This document shows, in pieces, positions 11,070 through 23,298 of a stretch of DNA of 64,000 nucleotides. Source of the DNA: Mesorhabditis belari (lineage: Eukaryota; Nematoda; Chromadorea; Rhabditida; Rhabditidae); NCBI GenBank assembly GCA_958450365.1, contig CAUEEP010000245.1:372001-436000 (forward strand), in the 5' to 3' direction. Made by a program: the position numbers and the translations under genes. Each line of letters begins with the position of its first letter. Within the stretch, counting starts at the first letter, position 1. A model generated the notes under the pieces. It saw nothing but the letters and a program-made list of their open reading frames with translations, searched no databases and was not told the origin of the DNA.

Positions 11070-12999
11070 AAGTCACCCTTAAACGACTAGCACAATATTA
11101 AACCACTTTCCCTTTCTCCAGACAACAATTGAAGCAAAAGAAATTCAAATTTCCTGCAGTTCCGTCGGGTATGCAAATCGGCGAAATCGCCCTTTGAAGT
11201 GAGTTAAGCAACGGGAAAATCCCCACAGAATTCTCTTTTAGTGAAATCTTTATGATGTTTCAGATTTATCGTAACAAGACGAACTTTGCATTTCAAGACT
11301 TACAAAGCGTACTCTACTTTCCACTTAGTTTCCCAGGCTATTTTAATTCTTATGTATTTTAAAAGCTTACTAGCACTACCCAATGAACCATCAAAGATAT
11401 ATCATTTCACTTCCCTATTCAGTATCACAATCTCCGGTTAGTCTCCTTTATTTGACCTTTGTTTACGTTTTTTTTTATGAAAGGATAAGTGGATTGTGGA
11501 TGTGTGAAAGCACATGTGGATATGGAAAAGAAAGGGAAGAGGAAGAGGAAAAGGGGATCAAGGGGACGCCCATTATCTAAGCCATCCTCTTGACCCTGTA
11601 TGGACTCATCCACTGCGGGCCAATCTTTAGACGCTTTATAGGAATGAAAAACTAATTCATTTTTCACTTTTTGTGCTTTGTTGAACTTTCATTTGTGAAT
11701 GTTTTTTTTTGGAAATTGAAATTTAAAAAAAAACTTGCTAGTTGCTTATTGACTAACCCAGTTTTTTCCTTTTTAAATTCAGTAGTTTGAATTCAATAGT
11801 TTGAATGATCATGGACAGCCACAGCCAACCATGAACACAAAAATTAGAAACACGCCCTTTCTAGCACTGAACTGACAAGCGGTAAGACAAGACGAAGAAT
11901 CGTTTCTAGACAAGGACATGGACAAGGATTAAAGCTAAAATGCAACCCGGTTGAGCAACCAGGAAAATCCTTGAGATTTAGTAGAGCTCAAATCACACCA
12001 CCGCGAAACAATGAGTGGAAAAAGAATAGAACAAAAAGCCTCTAGTGGGCTTCCTAATTGTTTCTTCCAACGATCTAATGAGAAATCGGAAGAGATGGTG
12101 CTGGAGATCTCCCAGGAGAAGGCAATTCGAATCCTTTTGCCCTCAAATTTCTTTCATTTCTTACTTGCATTTGCCTTTTCCTTTTTATCCATTTTCCCTT
12201 CAGCAATTAGCATATGCTCGCGTGCTTCTTTTTGCCTTTTCATGAAATGAATCAAGTCAACCATTTTGTTTGCACACAACTAACTATTATTTGTATTGCA
12301 TTGCATGTGTTTTTTTTAAGATTGAGATAAGCTACCGAACTTTTCAGTCTCTTCATTCTGTATTATAATATTATCGTAGTTAATATGTTTGAGATTGAGA
12401 TAGATTGAGAGAAGCTAACGAAATTAAAAAATTTTTTATTTTTTTTTAAAAAAAAAATATGTGATAAAAATTTTTAGATTGAGATAGATTGAGATAGATT
12501 AAGATAAGCTACCAAACTTTACAATCTCTTCATTCTGTATTATAACTGTATTACCGTAGTTGATATCTTTCCAGTTTTGTGCGAATTTTTTTTTGCAAAT
12601 AAATCTAAATTTGATTCGAAAATTAGCATACTTTTGACTCACTTTCTACAAAATGAGGATAATTGGGATGTGTTTGGGAAAAGGGCACAGCTTTTGGTGG
12701 ATACACGTTGTAAAAACATTGGTGTCCCATTGGAGAAGGGAAGAAAGGGAAAGTAGTGGATTGGTGTCAATGGATGGCTCTGAACGCTGTCTCCTACTCT
12801 CTATTCTCCATTCTTAGACCACCTGTTCTCCCCATTGAATATCTTTTTGCTTCTGATAAGCTAGCTTTTTGGTATTTACTTGTTAAAGTGGTCCTAAGCT
12901 TTGTTCATTTCCTTGTACCATATTTGACTACTGTAAAGTTCTGTCTCATTACAGTATCCGGTTAAATTGAATATTCTAGCTGATTAAAGAGTTTAAAAG

Positions 13000-15900
13000 A
13001 TGTTCAGTCTGTTGTTTGTTCAGATATTGGCTGTTTACAGTTCGTTCAAATTGCAGATGAGAATCCTTTGGTCTCCATCGGGTAAATCTCTGACTCTGCC
13101 CTGTGCACTCACATTGCCGGATGAGGAAAAATACTCGATTGAATGGAGAAAAGACGGGAAATTGATCTTCAGTGCTTTTACTCAAGATAATGGACATGCG
13201 GCGCCTGAATTACAAGGTATTTTCTTTCCATTAATGATAATTTCATTTGCGCAGGTCGTCTTGGTCGTGCTCCTCCACTCGGTTTGACCATTCATTCGAT
13301 TGAATTGAATGATGAGGGTGTCTATCAATGCGTGCTCACTCGTTTCTCCCGTACACCGACCAGACCCGAGTTCGGAATACAGATGAAAATCGTCGTGAAT
13401 TGTGAGTTGAATGGTTCAGTTGAAGGGTTCAGTTAAATGGTTCAGCTGAATGGTTCAATTGAATGGTTCAGTTGAATGGTTCAGTTGAATGGTTCAATTG
13501 AATGGTTCAGTTAAATGGTTCAATTGAATGGTTCAGTTGAATGGTTCAATTGAATGGTTCAGTTGAATGGTTCAATTGAATGGTTCAGTTGAATGGTTCA
13601 GTTGAATGGTTCAGTTGAATGGTTCAATTGAATGGTTCAGTTGAATGGTTCAATTGAATGGTTCAGTTGAATGGTTCAATTGAATGGTTCAGGTGAAGGG
13701 TTCAGTTAAATGGTTCAGCTGAATGGTTCAATTGAATGGTTCAGTTGAATGGTTCAGTTGAATGGTTCAGTTGAATGGTTCAGTTGAGAATAACCTTCAG
13801 AGAAAACAATGTGTTTTTCGAAACGTTTTCATGTTAAGTTTGAATTTGTGTCGCAAATTTTAAATATTAATTTTCGCGCAACGTCGTATTCCAATTGACG
13901 TCGCCGCCATTTTGAGGTAGTCCTTTGGAGTGCCGCGTCGTCGTTTCTTTTTCGTTTTCAAATCATTTGCTTATGTCAGATTAATTGAAAGTATTGTTTT
14001 ACGCGATAAATTTTGGTGTTGAAATGAGAAAGGAATCTATTTCCATTGGGAACCAAGTGAAGAATCTGAAATTTTTCGTAGCCGGTCTACAATGAAGGCC
14101 AAAACTAACTGTAAGATGATTTGCGGAGTTGGATGGAAACAACGAAAGCGAGGTTCATCTTCTGGACTGTTGCAAAACTGTTCTGTAACAAGTCCAAGTC
14201 ACAGTTATTCAAATATTTAGACAATATGCTTGGCTTTAGTTTTTACAGCCTTGATGCATTCTAATCCATTTCCAGCAGCTCCTCGTATTGTTCGTCCACC
14301 GGATGGTCTAATCCAGTATCATTTACCCTCAACATCGCTCTCGATCGAATGTGTTGCTGACGGGAATCCACCACCGGAAATCACTTGGATAAAGGTAAAA
14401 AAAAACAATACTAGCATGCTATAAAAGTTTAGATTTAAATCTAAACTTTTATAGCATGCTAGTATTGTTTTTTTAAACTCAAAGTACTCAGAAGCTTTGT
14501 TACAAAAAAAGATTTTCAGGATGAAGCGACGATAAGCGCAAATTCGACCCTTTCAATCACGCAACTCGGCGAGGATGATAAAGTGAGATCAAATTCAATT
14601 CTCATTTTATTTCATTTTTAGGGAGATTACATTTGTCAAGCTCAGAGCAGCGAAGGGCAGACAAGCTCGCGGATATCTCTGAGATTTGCAAGTGAGTTGA
14701 GTAAAGTATTAATTTCATTCTAAAGGCTGATTACTTTCCATACTGTGCACCAAAGTACTGAGCATACAGAAAATATTTGTTATCTAAGTACAATACAATA
14801 ACTAGAATCAGATATCATTTAATATCTGATTCTAGTTATTGTATTGTACAGGGTGCGTGATAATTATTGCAACAAGATACTCAAAGCATTGCACACCAAG
14901 AAGTTTCACTGGAAGAAGATTTTTAAACAGAAATAGCTTTATTTAACAGTAACAAATAAGGAAACAAGAGATCATTCGATATGACTGCCTTTTGCCTTGA
15001 TAACAGCCCTTAATCGGTTCGGATATGCCTCCACTGCGGCCCGAATGTCATCTTGAGGAGTCGCCTTCCATCCTTTGGTCAAAGACTTCTTCAAAGAATC
15101 CAAACTTGTGTGTTTTCGAGAGCAGACATTAGCCTCTAAGATTGCCCAAATGGAAAAGTCCATCACATTGAGATCCGGTGAGTTTGGAGGCCATTCATCC
15201 TTGGTGATCACTGAGGGAAAGTTGGCCACACACCAGTCCTGAACAGTCTTCTTCGTGTGAGCGGGAGGCAATTAGGCAAGAATAAAGAAGATAGAACGCA
15301 ACACAACAAAAAAGGGGGCAAAAAAAATAAGAAAGCTGTTTGGAAAACGGTCTTTGAGCTCTTGTTGCAATAATTATGACGCACCCTGTACTTAGTTAAT
15401 ATCTTTCATTTTGTAATCATTTAGAGCCAACCACGATCGATTATGCTCCATCGAACAAAACGGTCAATGAGGGAGCTAATGTTTTCTGGAATTGTCATGC
15501 AAGCGCTTTTCCTGAAAAGTTTGTTTGCTTCTAAAATGGATAAGAAATATTTTAGTGTCACATATTCTTGGAAATACAATGGGAAACCGATAAGGACAAC
15601 CGATGTTGGATTAAGGGCAACAGTGCAGGTAGGGAAGGGTAGAATAAAACTAAATCTAGGCAAATTTAAAACTTTATTAGATATCTTAGAAACTTCTCAC
15701 TACTTTCTAGAAACAAATCTTGTTCTTTCACAATAGAAGAACTTGAGAAGCTTCTGTGCGATCTAACTTTAAGTTGGCAATCTACTTTGAGCTCAAATTT
15801 CTTGGTGTTCGGCTATTGAATTTTGAATATTATCAATGATATTCTTAATATCACTGATACCAAGTCTTTCAAGCAAAAACTATTTCAATTGCAAAGCCAA

Positions 15901-18900
15901 ACACCAAGAAAATTGAGCTCAAAGTTGAATTGCCGATGGGAAAATGGTATCAAATGTCCCACAATCCGTAAGCTAGTGAGGCCAGAATAGCTAAGAATAG
16001 AGCCAAGCCAAGCTTCTCGAAGGTCAAGCCAAGCTTCTCGAAGGCCAAGCCAAGCTTCTCGAAGGCCAAGCCAAGCTTCTCGAAGGCCAAGCCAAGCTTC
16101 TCGAAGGCCAAGCCAAGCTTCTCAAAGGCCAAGCCAAGCCAAGCCAAGCCAAGCCAAGCCAAAAAGCCAAATTACAAAGCCGAACACCAAGAAAGTTTGT
16201 GCTCAAAGTTAGATTGCCAATGGCAAAGAGGCTCACAATCATTCATTTTAGGAAGCCGAGCTTTCAATTTCGCCAATTCGTCCAACCGACACTGGATGGT
16301 ATGCGTGCGAGGCGGACAATCGGATCAGCAAACCGGCCACATCGAAAGCCTATCTACAAGTGAATTGTGAGCATTAAGAAAAGTTGATCTATTACGTGAA
16401 GAAAATGCGAAAATGTAAATGTTTTTATCGATTTTACAGATCGTCCAACGATTCATAGTAATTCCAAGCGTCTCTACACGATTTCATTGGGAAGCCGAGT
16501 CGATCTTTTGTGTCAAGCTGACGCTCAACCACCAGTAAGCGAGATAAAATGAAATAAAGCTTATTGTATCAAATAGAAATCAAAGAGTACGATAGTTTGG
16601 GCAGACTTTAACTCGTGTTCTCGTTCTCGTTTCCTTTTTTTGTTTTATATCAAAATTTAAGGTTGAAAGCGTTTTGTGGACAAAAAATGGAGTTTATCTG
16701 AAAACGACTAATGGGGTTTGTGAGAAAATGATGAAATTGAGATAAATGAGTTTAGACAAACTTGGTTTTCCATCGAAGCACTGATGGCGATGCTGGGGTT
16801 TATGGATGTGAAGCAATGAATTCTGTTGGAAGGAGTGATCCCTTTGAGATTCATCTTGTTATAGCTGGTCAGCTTTTGAAGATTTAAGCTTTAAGCTTAA
16901 TGCGTTCTCTAAAACGCTTTGTAAACCCATCTTCCTCTTTTCCAAATCTTCTTCCAAATCCTCTTTTCCAGAATCCCCCCGTTTCTCCACAAAGCCACCG
17001 CCATTAATATACTCGAAAGAGGGTGGATCGATTGAAGTGGAATGCAATGGATTCGGTGATCCGATTCCAATACAGTATTGGTTGAGAAATCGAGTAAGCG
17101 AGACTGGCATTAGACTGGCATTGTGTTCATTGGCATTAGACTGACATGGTGTTCATTGGCATTAGACTGGCAAGTTGAAAATGTTGAAAATTGCAAACAT
17201 TCCCTTCTTTACACATTCAATTCATCTTTCTTTTGAGAGCAATTTGTCAACAAATATAAAAACATTAAGCTATCAATTATTCTGACGGAAAATCATCAAT
17301 TATCCAATCAAAAACATATTCTGACGAATTTGCAGCGTCGAATCTCTTCTCCAAAGTTGAGTCTTCCCACAATTTCCCATTCGGATCACGGCTTATACAC
17401 TTGCGTGATCACGAATTCTGTGGCTACCGTTCAATCCGAGATGAGACTTTATGTACAGGTAGATGAGATTTATGATTAACTAGCCGAAAAACCCGGATGG
17501 GCTCGCCGGTCTCTATGGCGCAGTCGGGAAGGTCCATTTCTACGGTCTGGACGGTCCGGGTTCGATCCCGATAACAGTCAATCTTCTATTTTTGGCCATT
17601 TTTATTTGAAATGGCACAACTATATTATATTCTAAGGCTTTTAAAGAAGTTTTAGCTCTATTGTTCAAAACATGGATGAGAGAGTCCGCAAAGACGGATA
17701 GACGGACACTGTTCTTTTATAATTGGCATAGAAGTTTTAAAAGACAGACAGACAATGTTCTTTTATATACTCTAGACAAAAAAGTTCTGAAAAATTGATT
17801 AGAGATTGATTTGGTTTTGAATAAAAGTACCGTATTTCTTCGAATAGAAGACCGGGTAAAGAGTATGATCGCGTACTCCTGCGTAGCAGCCCTTTTTAAA
17901 ATTTCTTTTCTGCATAAAAGCTTTCAATCAAGTGCTATAGAGCTGGAAAAGGGCTCAAAAATCGGGGGATAGTCAAAACAGCGCCATAATAGAAAACGTT
18001 CAAAACAGCGCCGTCAAATTTCTCAAAATCCAAAAAAGCAAGCCGGTTCATTGTGTGTCGAGTGATACTCAGTTGATTAACTGAATATCTTTAGAGACCC
18101 ATTTTGAGTGCTCTTTTTATCTATGAAATATTAACTTTTTTTAAAAACTGTTTCACCCATCATGTAGCCAAGAACGCAAGGAATTTTTGATATAAAACTT
18201 GAACCGGCTTGCTTTTTTGGATTTTGAGAAATTTGACGGCGCTGTTTTGAACGTTTTCTATTATGGCGCTGTTTTGACTATCCCCCGATTTTTGAGCCCT
18301 TTTCCAGCTCTATAGCACTTGATTGAAAGCTTTTATGCAGAAAAGAAATTTTAAAAAGGGCTGCTACGCAGGAGTACGCGATCATACTCTTTACCTGGTC
18401 TTCTATTCGAAGAAATACGGTAGACGCGATTAAGTTTATGATTTGAAAAGCTTTTGCTCATTCAGAACACTCGTCCACAAGCCTCAGCAATTACTTCGGT
18501 TCAATGTCTGGGAGAGGATGGATTGGTCGTTGATTGGAATCCCGGTGAGATTTGTAAAACTGAAAGACAAGATTCACTGATTTTAGTATGTTTTTAAAAA
18601 AACTAACTTTATTTTAATATATTTAAAAGTTCTTAGCCAATCAAAAAATCTTTAGGCTACGATGCAGGATTGCCTCAAACATTCACGATTCACTACGAGA
18701 ATGTCGACTTGAATGAAGAAAAGGGAACTTTACAAACAAAAGAGACGCACGCTGAATTGTTTGGTAAAGATGGGAAATGATTTTTTTAAAAAATAGATCA
18801 TTTATCCAGGTCTTTCTCGTTTTTCTCGTTATCGTTTACTGATCGAAGCACGGAATTCTGAAGGATCGATTAATTCGAGTTATTTGGAAAAAAATGGTAA

Positions 18901-21900
18901 CTGGATAAGAAAGATTCAATTTTATTTCAATCATGAAATTGAAATTCAAAAATTGGCTTTTAAATTTTGTAAATATTTTTCTTGAACTGAATCGTTTAGT
19001 TTGCTCGAAATTGGTTGCTCCTTTGTCGATGGCTGTCATCAATAATATGGTATCTTTGTTGTTAGTTGAATATCTATTCAAAATATTTATAAAAAGCTAA
19101 AGATATTCAGTTAAGTTCGCTTTCATTTTCTTTCTATTAGCCGGTTTTCTGTCGGTTATCGTTATTGTCAGCTGAAAGCAGACTATCGTATTTTCTGTAA
19201 TAGTAATAATCTGTAATAGTTTTCGCTAAATTCCTCGAAATCTCAAAAACCGCTTATTAGAACCTATTAGAACCGATCCCACCATCGGAAAATGTAGCTG
19301 ACAATGAGATCTTGTTGGGGATTAGAGTGTTGAGCTTCTGGAAAAAAACTTTGAAAGAATAGGAAAGCGTAAAATAGGCATCAACTCGGCTCGCCCGGGT
19401 GCACTACTATTCGAGAAAATACGATAGTTAGTATCAGTATTTGTTGGCCAAGCTCAAAGAATTAGACTTCGTATTTTATAAGCTTAGATATCAGATACTG
19501 TTTAGTTATGGCTTTAGATTTAAATTTATTTTTTCTATGTAGATATCTAATTTTTGCATGTTTGTCTATTTTATTACCAATATAAGAAAATTGCTTTAGC
19601 AGTACCAACTTTCAAGTTACCAATCTAATATTACCGTATTTTCTTTAATAGTAGTGCGCCCTGAGCGTCGCCTAAATTCCTCGAAATCTCGAGAACCGTT
19701 TATCAGAATCTATTGATGTGGGATCGGAAAATGTAGCTGACAATGAGATCTTGTTGGGGATTAGAGTGTTGAGCTTCTGGAAAAACTTTGAAAGCGTAAA
19801 ATAGGCATCAACTCGACTCAGTGTGGTGCTAAAGATATCTTTCTTAAAATCTTTTTAGGTAAGCTGGGAACGCTCGGAAGGCGCTCAATTGTATCGTCTT
19901 GAGTATCGAGGAATGAAAAGTGATATGGATGGCTTTGTGGAAATGGTTTGTTCTTGGGAAATATCTTTGAATTTATTTATGAGGAAATGGCATTAAGATA
20001 GGGTCAATTCTGGGGCGGCAAATCGAATTTCTCCTGTTTTCCAAAAGAACTCATTTCATGTTTTGTTTGTTTTTAGCAATATCCCGCTAGTATAAGGAAC
20101 CATAAAGGAACTAAATAGGAACTATAAAGGAGCTATAAAGGAACTAAATAGGAACTATAAAGGAACTGTAAAGGAACTAAATAGGAACTATAAAGGAACT
20201 AAATAGGAACTATAAAGGAGCTATAAAGGAACTATAAAGGAACTATAAAGGAACTAAAAATTAAAAGCAACAGATTAGCTGAATATTCTTCTCTTTCTTC
20301 TATTTTTCTATAGTAATCGATTTTCAGGCTGAAGTCATTTCCCCACCATTTCTCCTTCCATCCAAATCGATGTCTTTCACAAATTCTCTTTCCAGGAATC
20401 GAGCTACGAGTGCGAGCTCTTCGCCCGAATTACACCTCCCCGCGTGCCGAGTGATTCGATATTCCATCGAAGAGACCGGTTTGTCACAAAAATATTAGAA
20501 CAAAAGAATAGAAGAAGAAAAATATCAGAGGATTTTCCAGAATCCTCTCACGAGCCAACTCTTTGGTGGATGGCTGCCGGTGGGGGACTTTTTCTTTTTC
20601 TTTTCTTTCTTCTTTTCGTGATGGCAAGACGGAATGGTTATTGCGGGATAAAGAGAAAGAGAAAGAAGAAACGATTAGTTGATGGACAATCCGGTCAGTG
20701 AACAAACTCTTGCCTTACTATTAGAGGCAGGAATTTTCCAAAACACATGTCCACTGAGACATTTAGAACCGGGTTGAAACATTCTTGCTCTCATTCTTTG
20801 CACTCTAGATTAGCTTGTAATAGAAAAAAGAATTCAATCATTAAATTCTTTGCTTTAAATCTTTATTATTCAGTCTTATCAGTCTTATCAGCTGAATAGT
20901 TGAGATCTTGTGGGTAGAGTTTGTTCCTCACGAGTAAGTAATTACTCGAGTAAATTTGCATGAGTAATTGTCGAGTAATGCGTTTTCTAAAAAGTATGCC
21001 TGGTGCGAGAAAAAATATAAAAGCAATTTTTGGGGGCAGACTTTGGGATGGGGACAAATGCGACCTTTCTTTGCGCAATCTTCTGGACATTTGCTCCACC
21101 TTTTTTTCCGCACTCTGTCTAATAGCGCACCTTTTTCGCGTTTGTGGAAAGCTCTCCAAAGTTAATATTAACCAATTTCTATTCCGGAGGTTGTTTTTCT
21201 AGGTGATTTTAGGGCGTAGAATCGAAATTTTGACATAACAGAGCGTGTGGAAACAAACGGGACAGAGTTATACAAAGCAGAAAAATCGATTTTTTTCTGT
21301 AATTTTATTCAGTCGTTTTGTCTTTCAAATTGGTCTGGCTACGCTCTGTTATGTCAAAATTTCTTTGATTCTACGCCCCAAAATTACCTAGAAAAACAAC
21401 TTTTGGAATAGAAATTGGTTAATATTAGCTTTTTAGAGCTTTTTTAAAACGCGAAAAAAGGTGCGCTAATGGGCAAGGTGCGGAAAAAAAGGTGCGCTAA
21501 AAAAAGGTAGCATTTGTTCCACTCCCGGTTTTTCAAAAAAAAAATTATTTTTTACATTGGACGGGAATTTCCCATCAAATCAGTTAAACGGCTGAGTATC
21601 TTTTATCGGCTGAGTATATAATGCGGGGCTCGTCATTTTTGCGTCATTTTTTTGCAATAATTTTTTTTGCTAAAAGTACGGTAATTTTTTTCCAATTGTG
21701 CTTTTTAAAAAACGCATTACTGATAGGGAATTTCAGAGGAATACAATACCTAGTCTTATCAGCTGAATATTTGAGTGTTGATTGCTTAAAGATCAGAAGA
21801 AAAATGAAAGACAATATATGAATTGAAACTCTTTTTTTAGTTTACGATCGTGAACATGCGCCTGGCGATAGTTATATCGATGGATCGACGAAAATGTTTG

Positions 21901-22651
21901 TTTCAACGTTTTCTTTTAAATCAAATTTCAATCATTTTTTTTTTAGAATAGATTTCGATGAAAGTCGACCATTTGAAGGTGAAAGAAAGCTGAAAAAGAA
22001 AAGAAAGCTTTACACTGAATATCTCTAAAGCTTTACACTTTACAGCTTTGCACTGAATATCTCTAAACCATTGGATCATCTTTTAGCACTTTTAAATCCT
22101 GCTAAAATGCTAAGAAGTGATTTTTAAAGAAATCTCAAGCTTCCACAACGCTTAGCTAAACAAAATACTTATCATCTGCTTTTCTTGATATTAAAAAAAA
22201 AATATTTAACTAATTGTTTTCAGAATGGAAGATCGGCGTGACAGTGGGAATTGGTCGGGATCGAGAAACGACGCTTTAAATGGGTTATTGAGAGAACCGT
22301 ATTCATATGATGAATTGGAGGTAGGCGAAAAGCTTACTGCAATTTGGTAATCATTGAAAATACTAGAAATCAGTATCTACAGTATTTCGGAGTAAGCGTA
22401 AGCATAGATATGTCCAAGCTAGATAAGCATAGATATGTCCAAGCTCAATAGCTTAATCGCAGATCGAATGCTCATCAGCTGTCGAGGAAATGTTCCGCGA
22501 GCAATATTTCTAGGCAAGTCAGAACGGATTGGGGAAACACGGAGTGACATGGAGAAATGGAGATGTTCAGGAAATGACCACAAGGACGGCATTGCTTGAT
22601 GATCTGCGAATTGAGCGATTGAAGAGAGAGCTGAAACAATCACAGATTTAA
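13000..22651 (+). CDS. Turtle/IGSF9-like Ig-FnIII cell adhesion receptor
   Basis: The protein starts MFSLLFVQILAVYSSF (signal peptide-like, ATG at 13000). Five Ig domains follow, each with a Cys pair: LPCAL/YQCVL (13090-13340), IECVAD/YICQAQ (14340-14650), WNCHAS/YACEAD (15485-16320), LLCQAD/YGCEAM (16510-16820) and VECNGF/YTCVIT (17038-17415). Two FnIII-like modules follow (about 18470-18890 and 19850-20420), then one membrane span (WWMAAGGGLFLFLFFLLFVM, 20563-20622) and a basic stop-transfer ARRNGYCGIKRKRKKKR. A cytoplasmic tail includes YDREHAPGDSYIDG and ends LKRELKQSQI with TAA at 22649-22651; AATAAA is at 22662. Five Ig plus two FnIII plus one TM is the turtle/IGSF9 arrangement, and these proteins act in axon and dendrite guidance and adhesion. 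Introns range from about 50 bp to over 700 bp and are full of repeats. One phase near 21980-22224 in the tail does not join cleanly, so a tail exon may be missed. Confidence 0.8.
13408..13792. repeat. 12/13-bp minisatellite in the first Ig intron
   Basis: About 30 units of ATGGTTCARTTGA lie directly after the donor of the exon ending KIVVN. Units with CAGTTGA and CAATTGA alternate. The repeat fills the first part of the intron between Ig1 and Ig2. Confidence 0.9.
14399..14474. repeat. 76-bp perfect palindrome inside an intron
   Basis: Two 38-bp arms with no spacer are centred at 14436/14437 (AGATTT|AAATCT). The left arm starts 4 nt after the GT donor of the exon encoding PPEITWIK. Confidence 0.9.
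14788..14849. repeat. 62-bp inverted repeat beside a Tc1/mariner-like element
   Basis: 28-bp arms GTACAATACAATAACTAGAA... flank a 6-nt loop (CATTTA). The right arm runs into the first base of the transposon that starts at 14849 and includes its TA target. Confidence 0.85.
14849..15388 (-). mobile_element. Deleted Tc1/mariner-superfamily element
   Basis: The terminal repeats are about 29 bp (CAGGGTGCGTGATAATTATT at the left, CAGGGTGCGTCATAATTATT on the complement of the right), with one mismatch. The element is flanked by TA on both sides. Its 540 bp hold only the end of a transposase, so it cannot move on its own. It is inserted in the intron between the second and third Ig domains. Confidence 0.9.
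14972..15271 (-). pseudogene. C-terminal fragment of a Tc1/mariner-type transposase
   Basis: A 99-residue open frame contains DEWPPNSPDLNVMDFSIWAI, the region around the last acidic residue of DDE/D transposases of the Tc1/mariner superfamily. The frame continues with TSLDSLKKSLTKGW and ends AKGSHIE. The first two catalytic Asp residues and the N-terminal DNA-binding domain are missing, so this is a truncated remnant. Confidence 0.85.
16010..16165. repeat. 22-bp minisatellite
   Basis: About six units of AAGCTTCTCGAAGGCCAAGCC, degrading into a CCAAG pentamer array at the right end. It lies in the intron that splits the third Ig domain. Confidence 0.85.
17508..17579 (+). pseudogene. tRNA-like relic (pol III boxes only)
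   Basis: An A-box-like TGGCGCAGTCGG (17516-17527) and a B-box-like GGTTCGATCCC (17559-17569) lie at tRNA spacing. The acceptor ends do not pair and no good anticodon stem forms, so it is a degenerate tRNA or the head of a tRNA-derived SINE, not a working tRNA gene. Confidence 0.4.
17828..18422. mobile_element. Foldback element with about 222-bp arms
   Basis: The left arm (17828-18050) begins TACCGTATTTCTTCGAATAG. It is almost exactly repeated in inverse orientation at 18201-18422, which ends ATTCGAAGAAATACGGTA. A 150-bp unpaired centre separates the arms and no protein is encoded. A shorter relative is at 28428-28797. It lies in the intron between Ig5 and the first FnIII module. Confidence 0.85.
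19236..19814. repeat. Pair of about 150-bp direct repeats
   Basis: Two copies (about 19236-19385 and 19660-19814) share CCTCGAAATCTC, then GATCTTGTTGGGGATTAGAG and GCGTAAAATAGGCATCAACT. The copies differ by small indels. Flanking text such as ATTACCGTATTTTCTTTAAT and CGAGAAAATACGATAG resembles ends of the foldback family. Confidence 0.7.
20094..20262. repeat. Minisatellite of the AAGGAACTATA type
   Basis: About 14 short units (AAGGAACTATA and AAGGAACTAAATAGGAACTATA) occur in the intron splitting the second FnIII module. Confidence 0.85.
20915..21620. mobile_element. Nested foldback elements in the receptor's tail intron
   Basis: An outer sequence starts GAGTTTGTTCCTCACGAGTA and relates to the element at 29598-29920. 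Inside it lies a foldback whose arms pair 21045-21235 (GGGACAAATGCGACCTTTCT...) with 21340-21530 (...GGTAGCATTTGTTCCACTC). Related GGTGGGACAAATGCGACC ends occur at 29329-29592. Confidence 0.65.
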
Positions 22652-23298
22652 TTTTTATGTAAATAAAGAAATGCTCATTTATATCTACTGCACGAAAGAG
22701 CTTTTAAACTTTTTATTTTTTTGTTTTGTCTGTTTTGAAAAGCGATTGCTCAGGCTCAGGCAAAGTTCTGAAAAGCGATTGCTTTTCAAAACTTTGCCTT
22801 TCAAACGATTGATTTTCAAACTGGGTTTAATGTTTGACTTTTACAAGTCACATAATAAATAACACTTAAAGAGTGGACGGTAATTAGTTGAGAAAAGGAA
22901 GAGAAGATCGAGAAGAGAAATTAAGAGTAAAGTAAGAAAGTAAAGAGAGAAATTCTCTGATACTTCAACAAGGAATCTCAATAGACATTCAGAAATAGGG
23001 AAATGAATGAAAACGAGAAGTTATTGAGAAGAGAAGTTTCTCTGAATCGTCTATAGGTCACTCTAGAATTTGTTTTTGAGCTTTTTACAATTGTTTCAAT
23101 GTTTTTTAGTCGTTGGTAGCACAACTAGCCAGCTAGATTCAAAATCTATCAAATCCGATCTTTTAATAACTTCAACAATTAGATTAATAAGTTTTCGAGT
23201 TCCAATTAAGTAGATCAATTAGCTAAACAGATCAATTAACTAAACAGAGCAATTAGATCAATTAGCTAAACAACTAGAGTCAAGATAACATGGGAGAG

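Larger units (their letters stand above)
8429..12999. other. Gene-poor, repeat-rich intergenic region
   Basis: I see no convincing exon. Contents: AT-rich sequence with homopolymers; a purine-rich minus-strand frame at 9600-9890 that would encode a Lys-rich peptide with no recognisable domain; a 281-bp tandem duplication (9933-10481); a 19-bp minisatellite (about 10927-11069); and two diverged copies of a sequence containing GATTGAGATA...CTCTTCATTCTGTATTATA (about 12319-12387 and 12490-12566). Regulatory DNA of the downstream adhesion receptor may lie here. Confidence 0.5.

Noticed and set aside
11425..11667. Minus-strand frame with SYKASKDWPAVDESIQGQED
   Set aside because: The first half looks protein-like, but it has no splice context and no recognised family, so it was not called as a gene.
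15950..16242. Two overlapping minus-strand frames with repeated LGLAFEKLGLAFEK and SLAWPSRSLAWPSR
   Set aside because: They are translations of the AAGCTTCTCGAAGGCC minisatellite in an Ig-gene intron, not a repeat protein.
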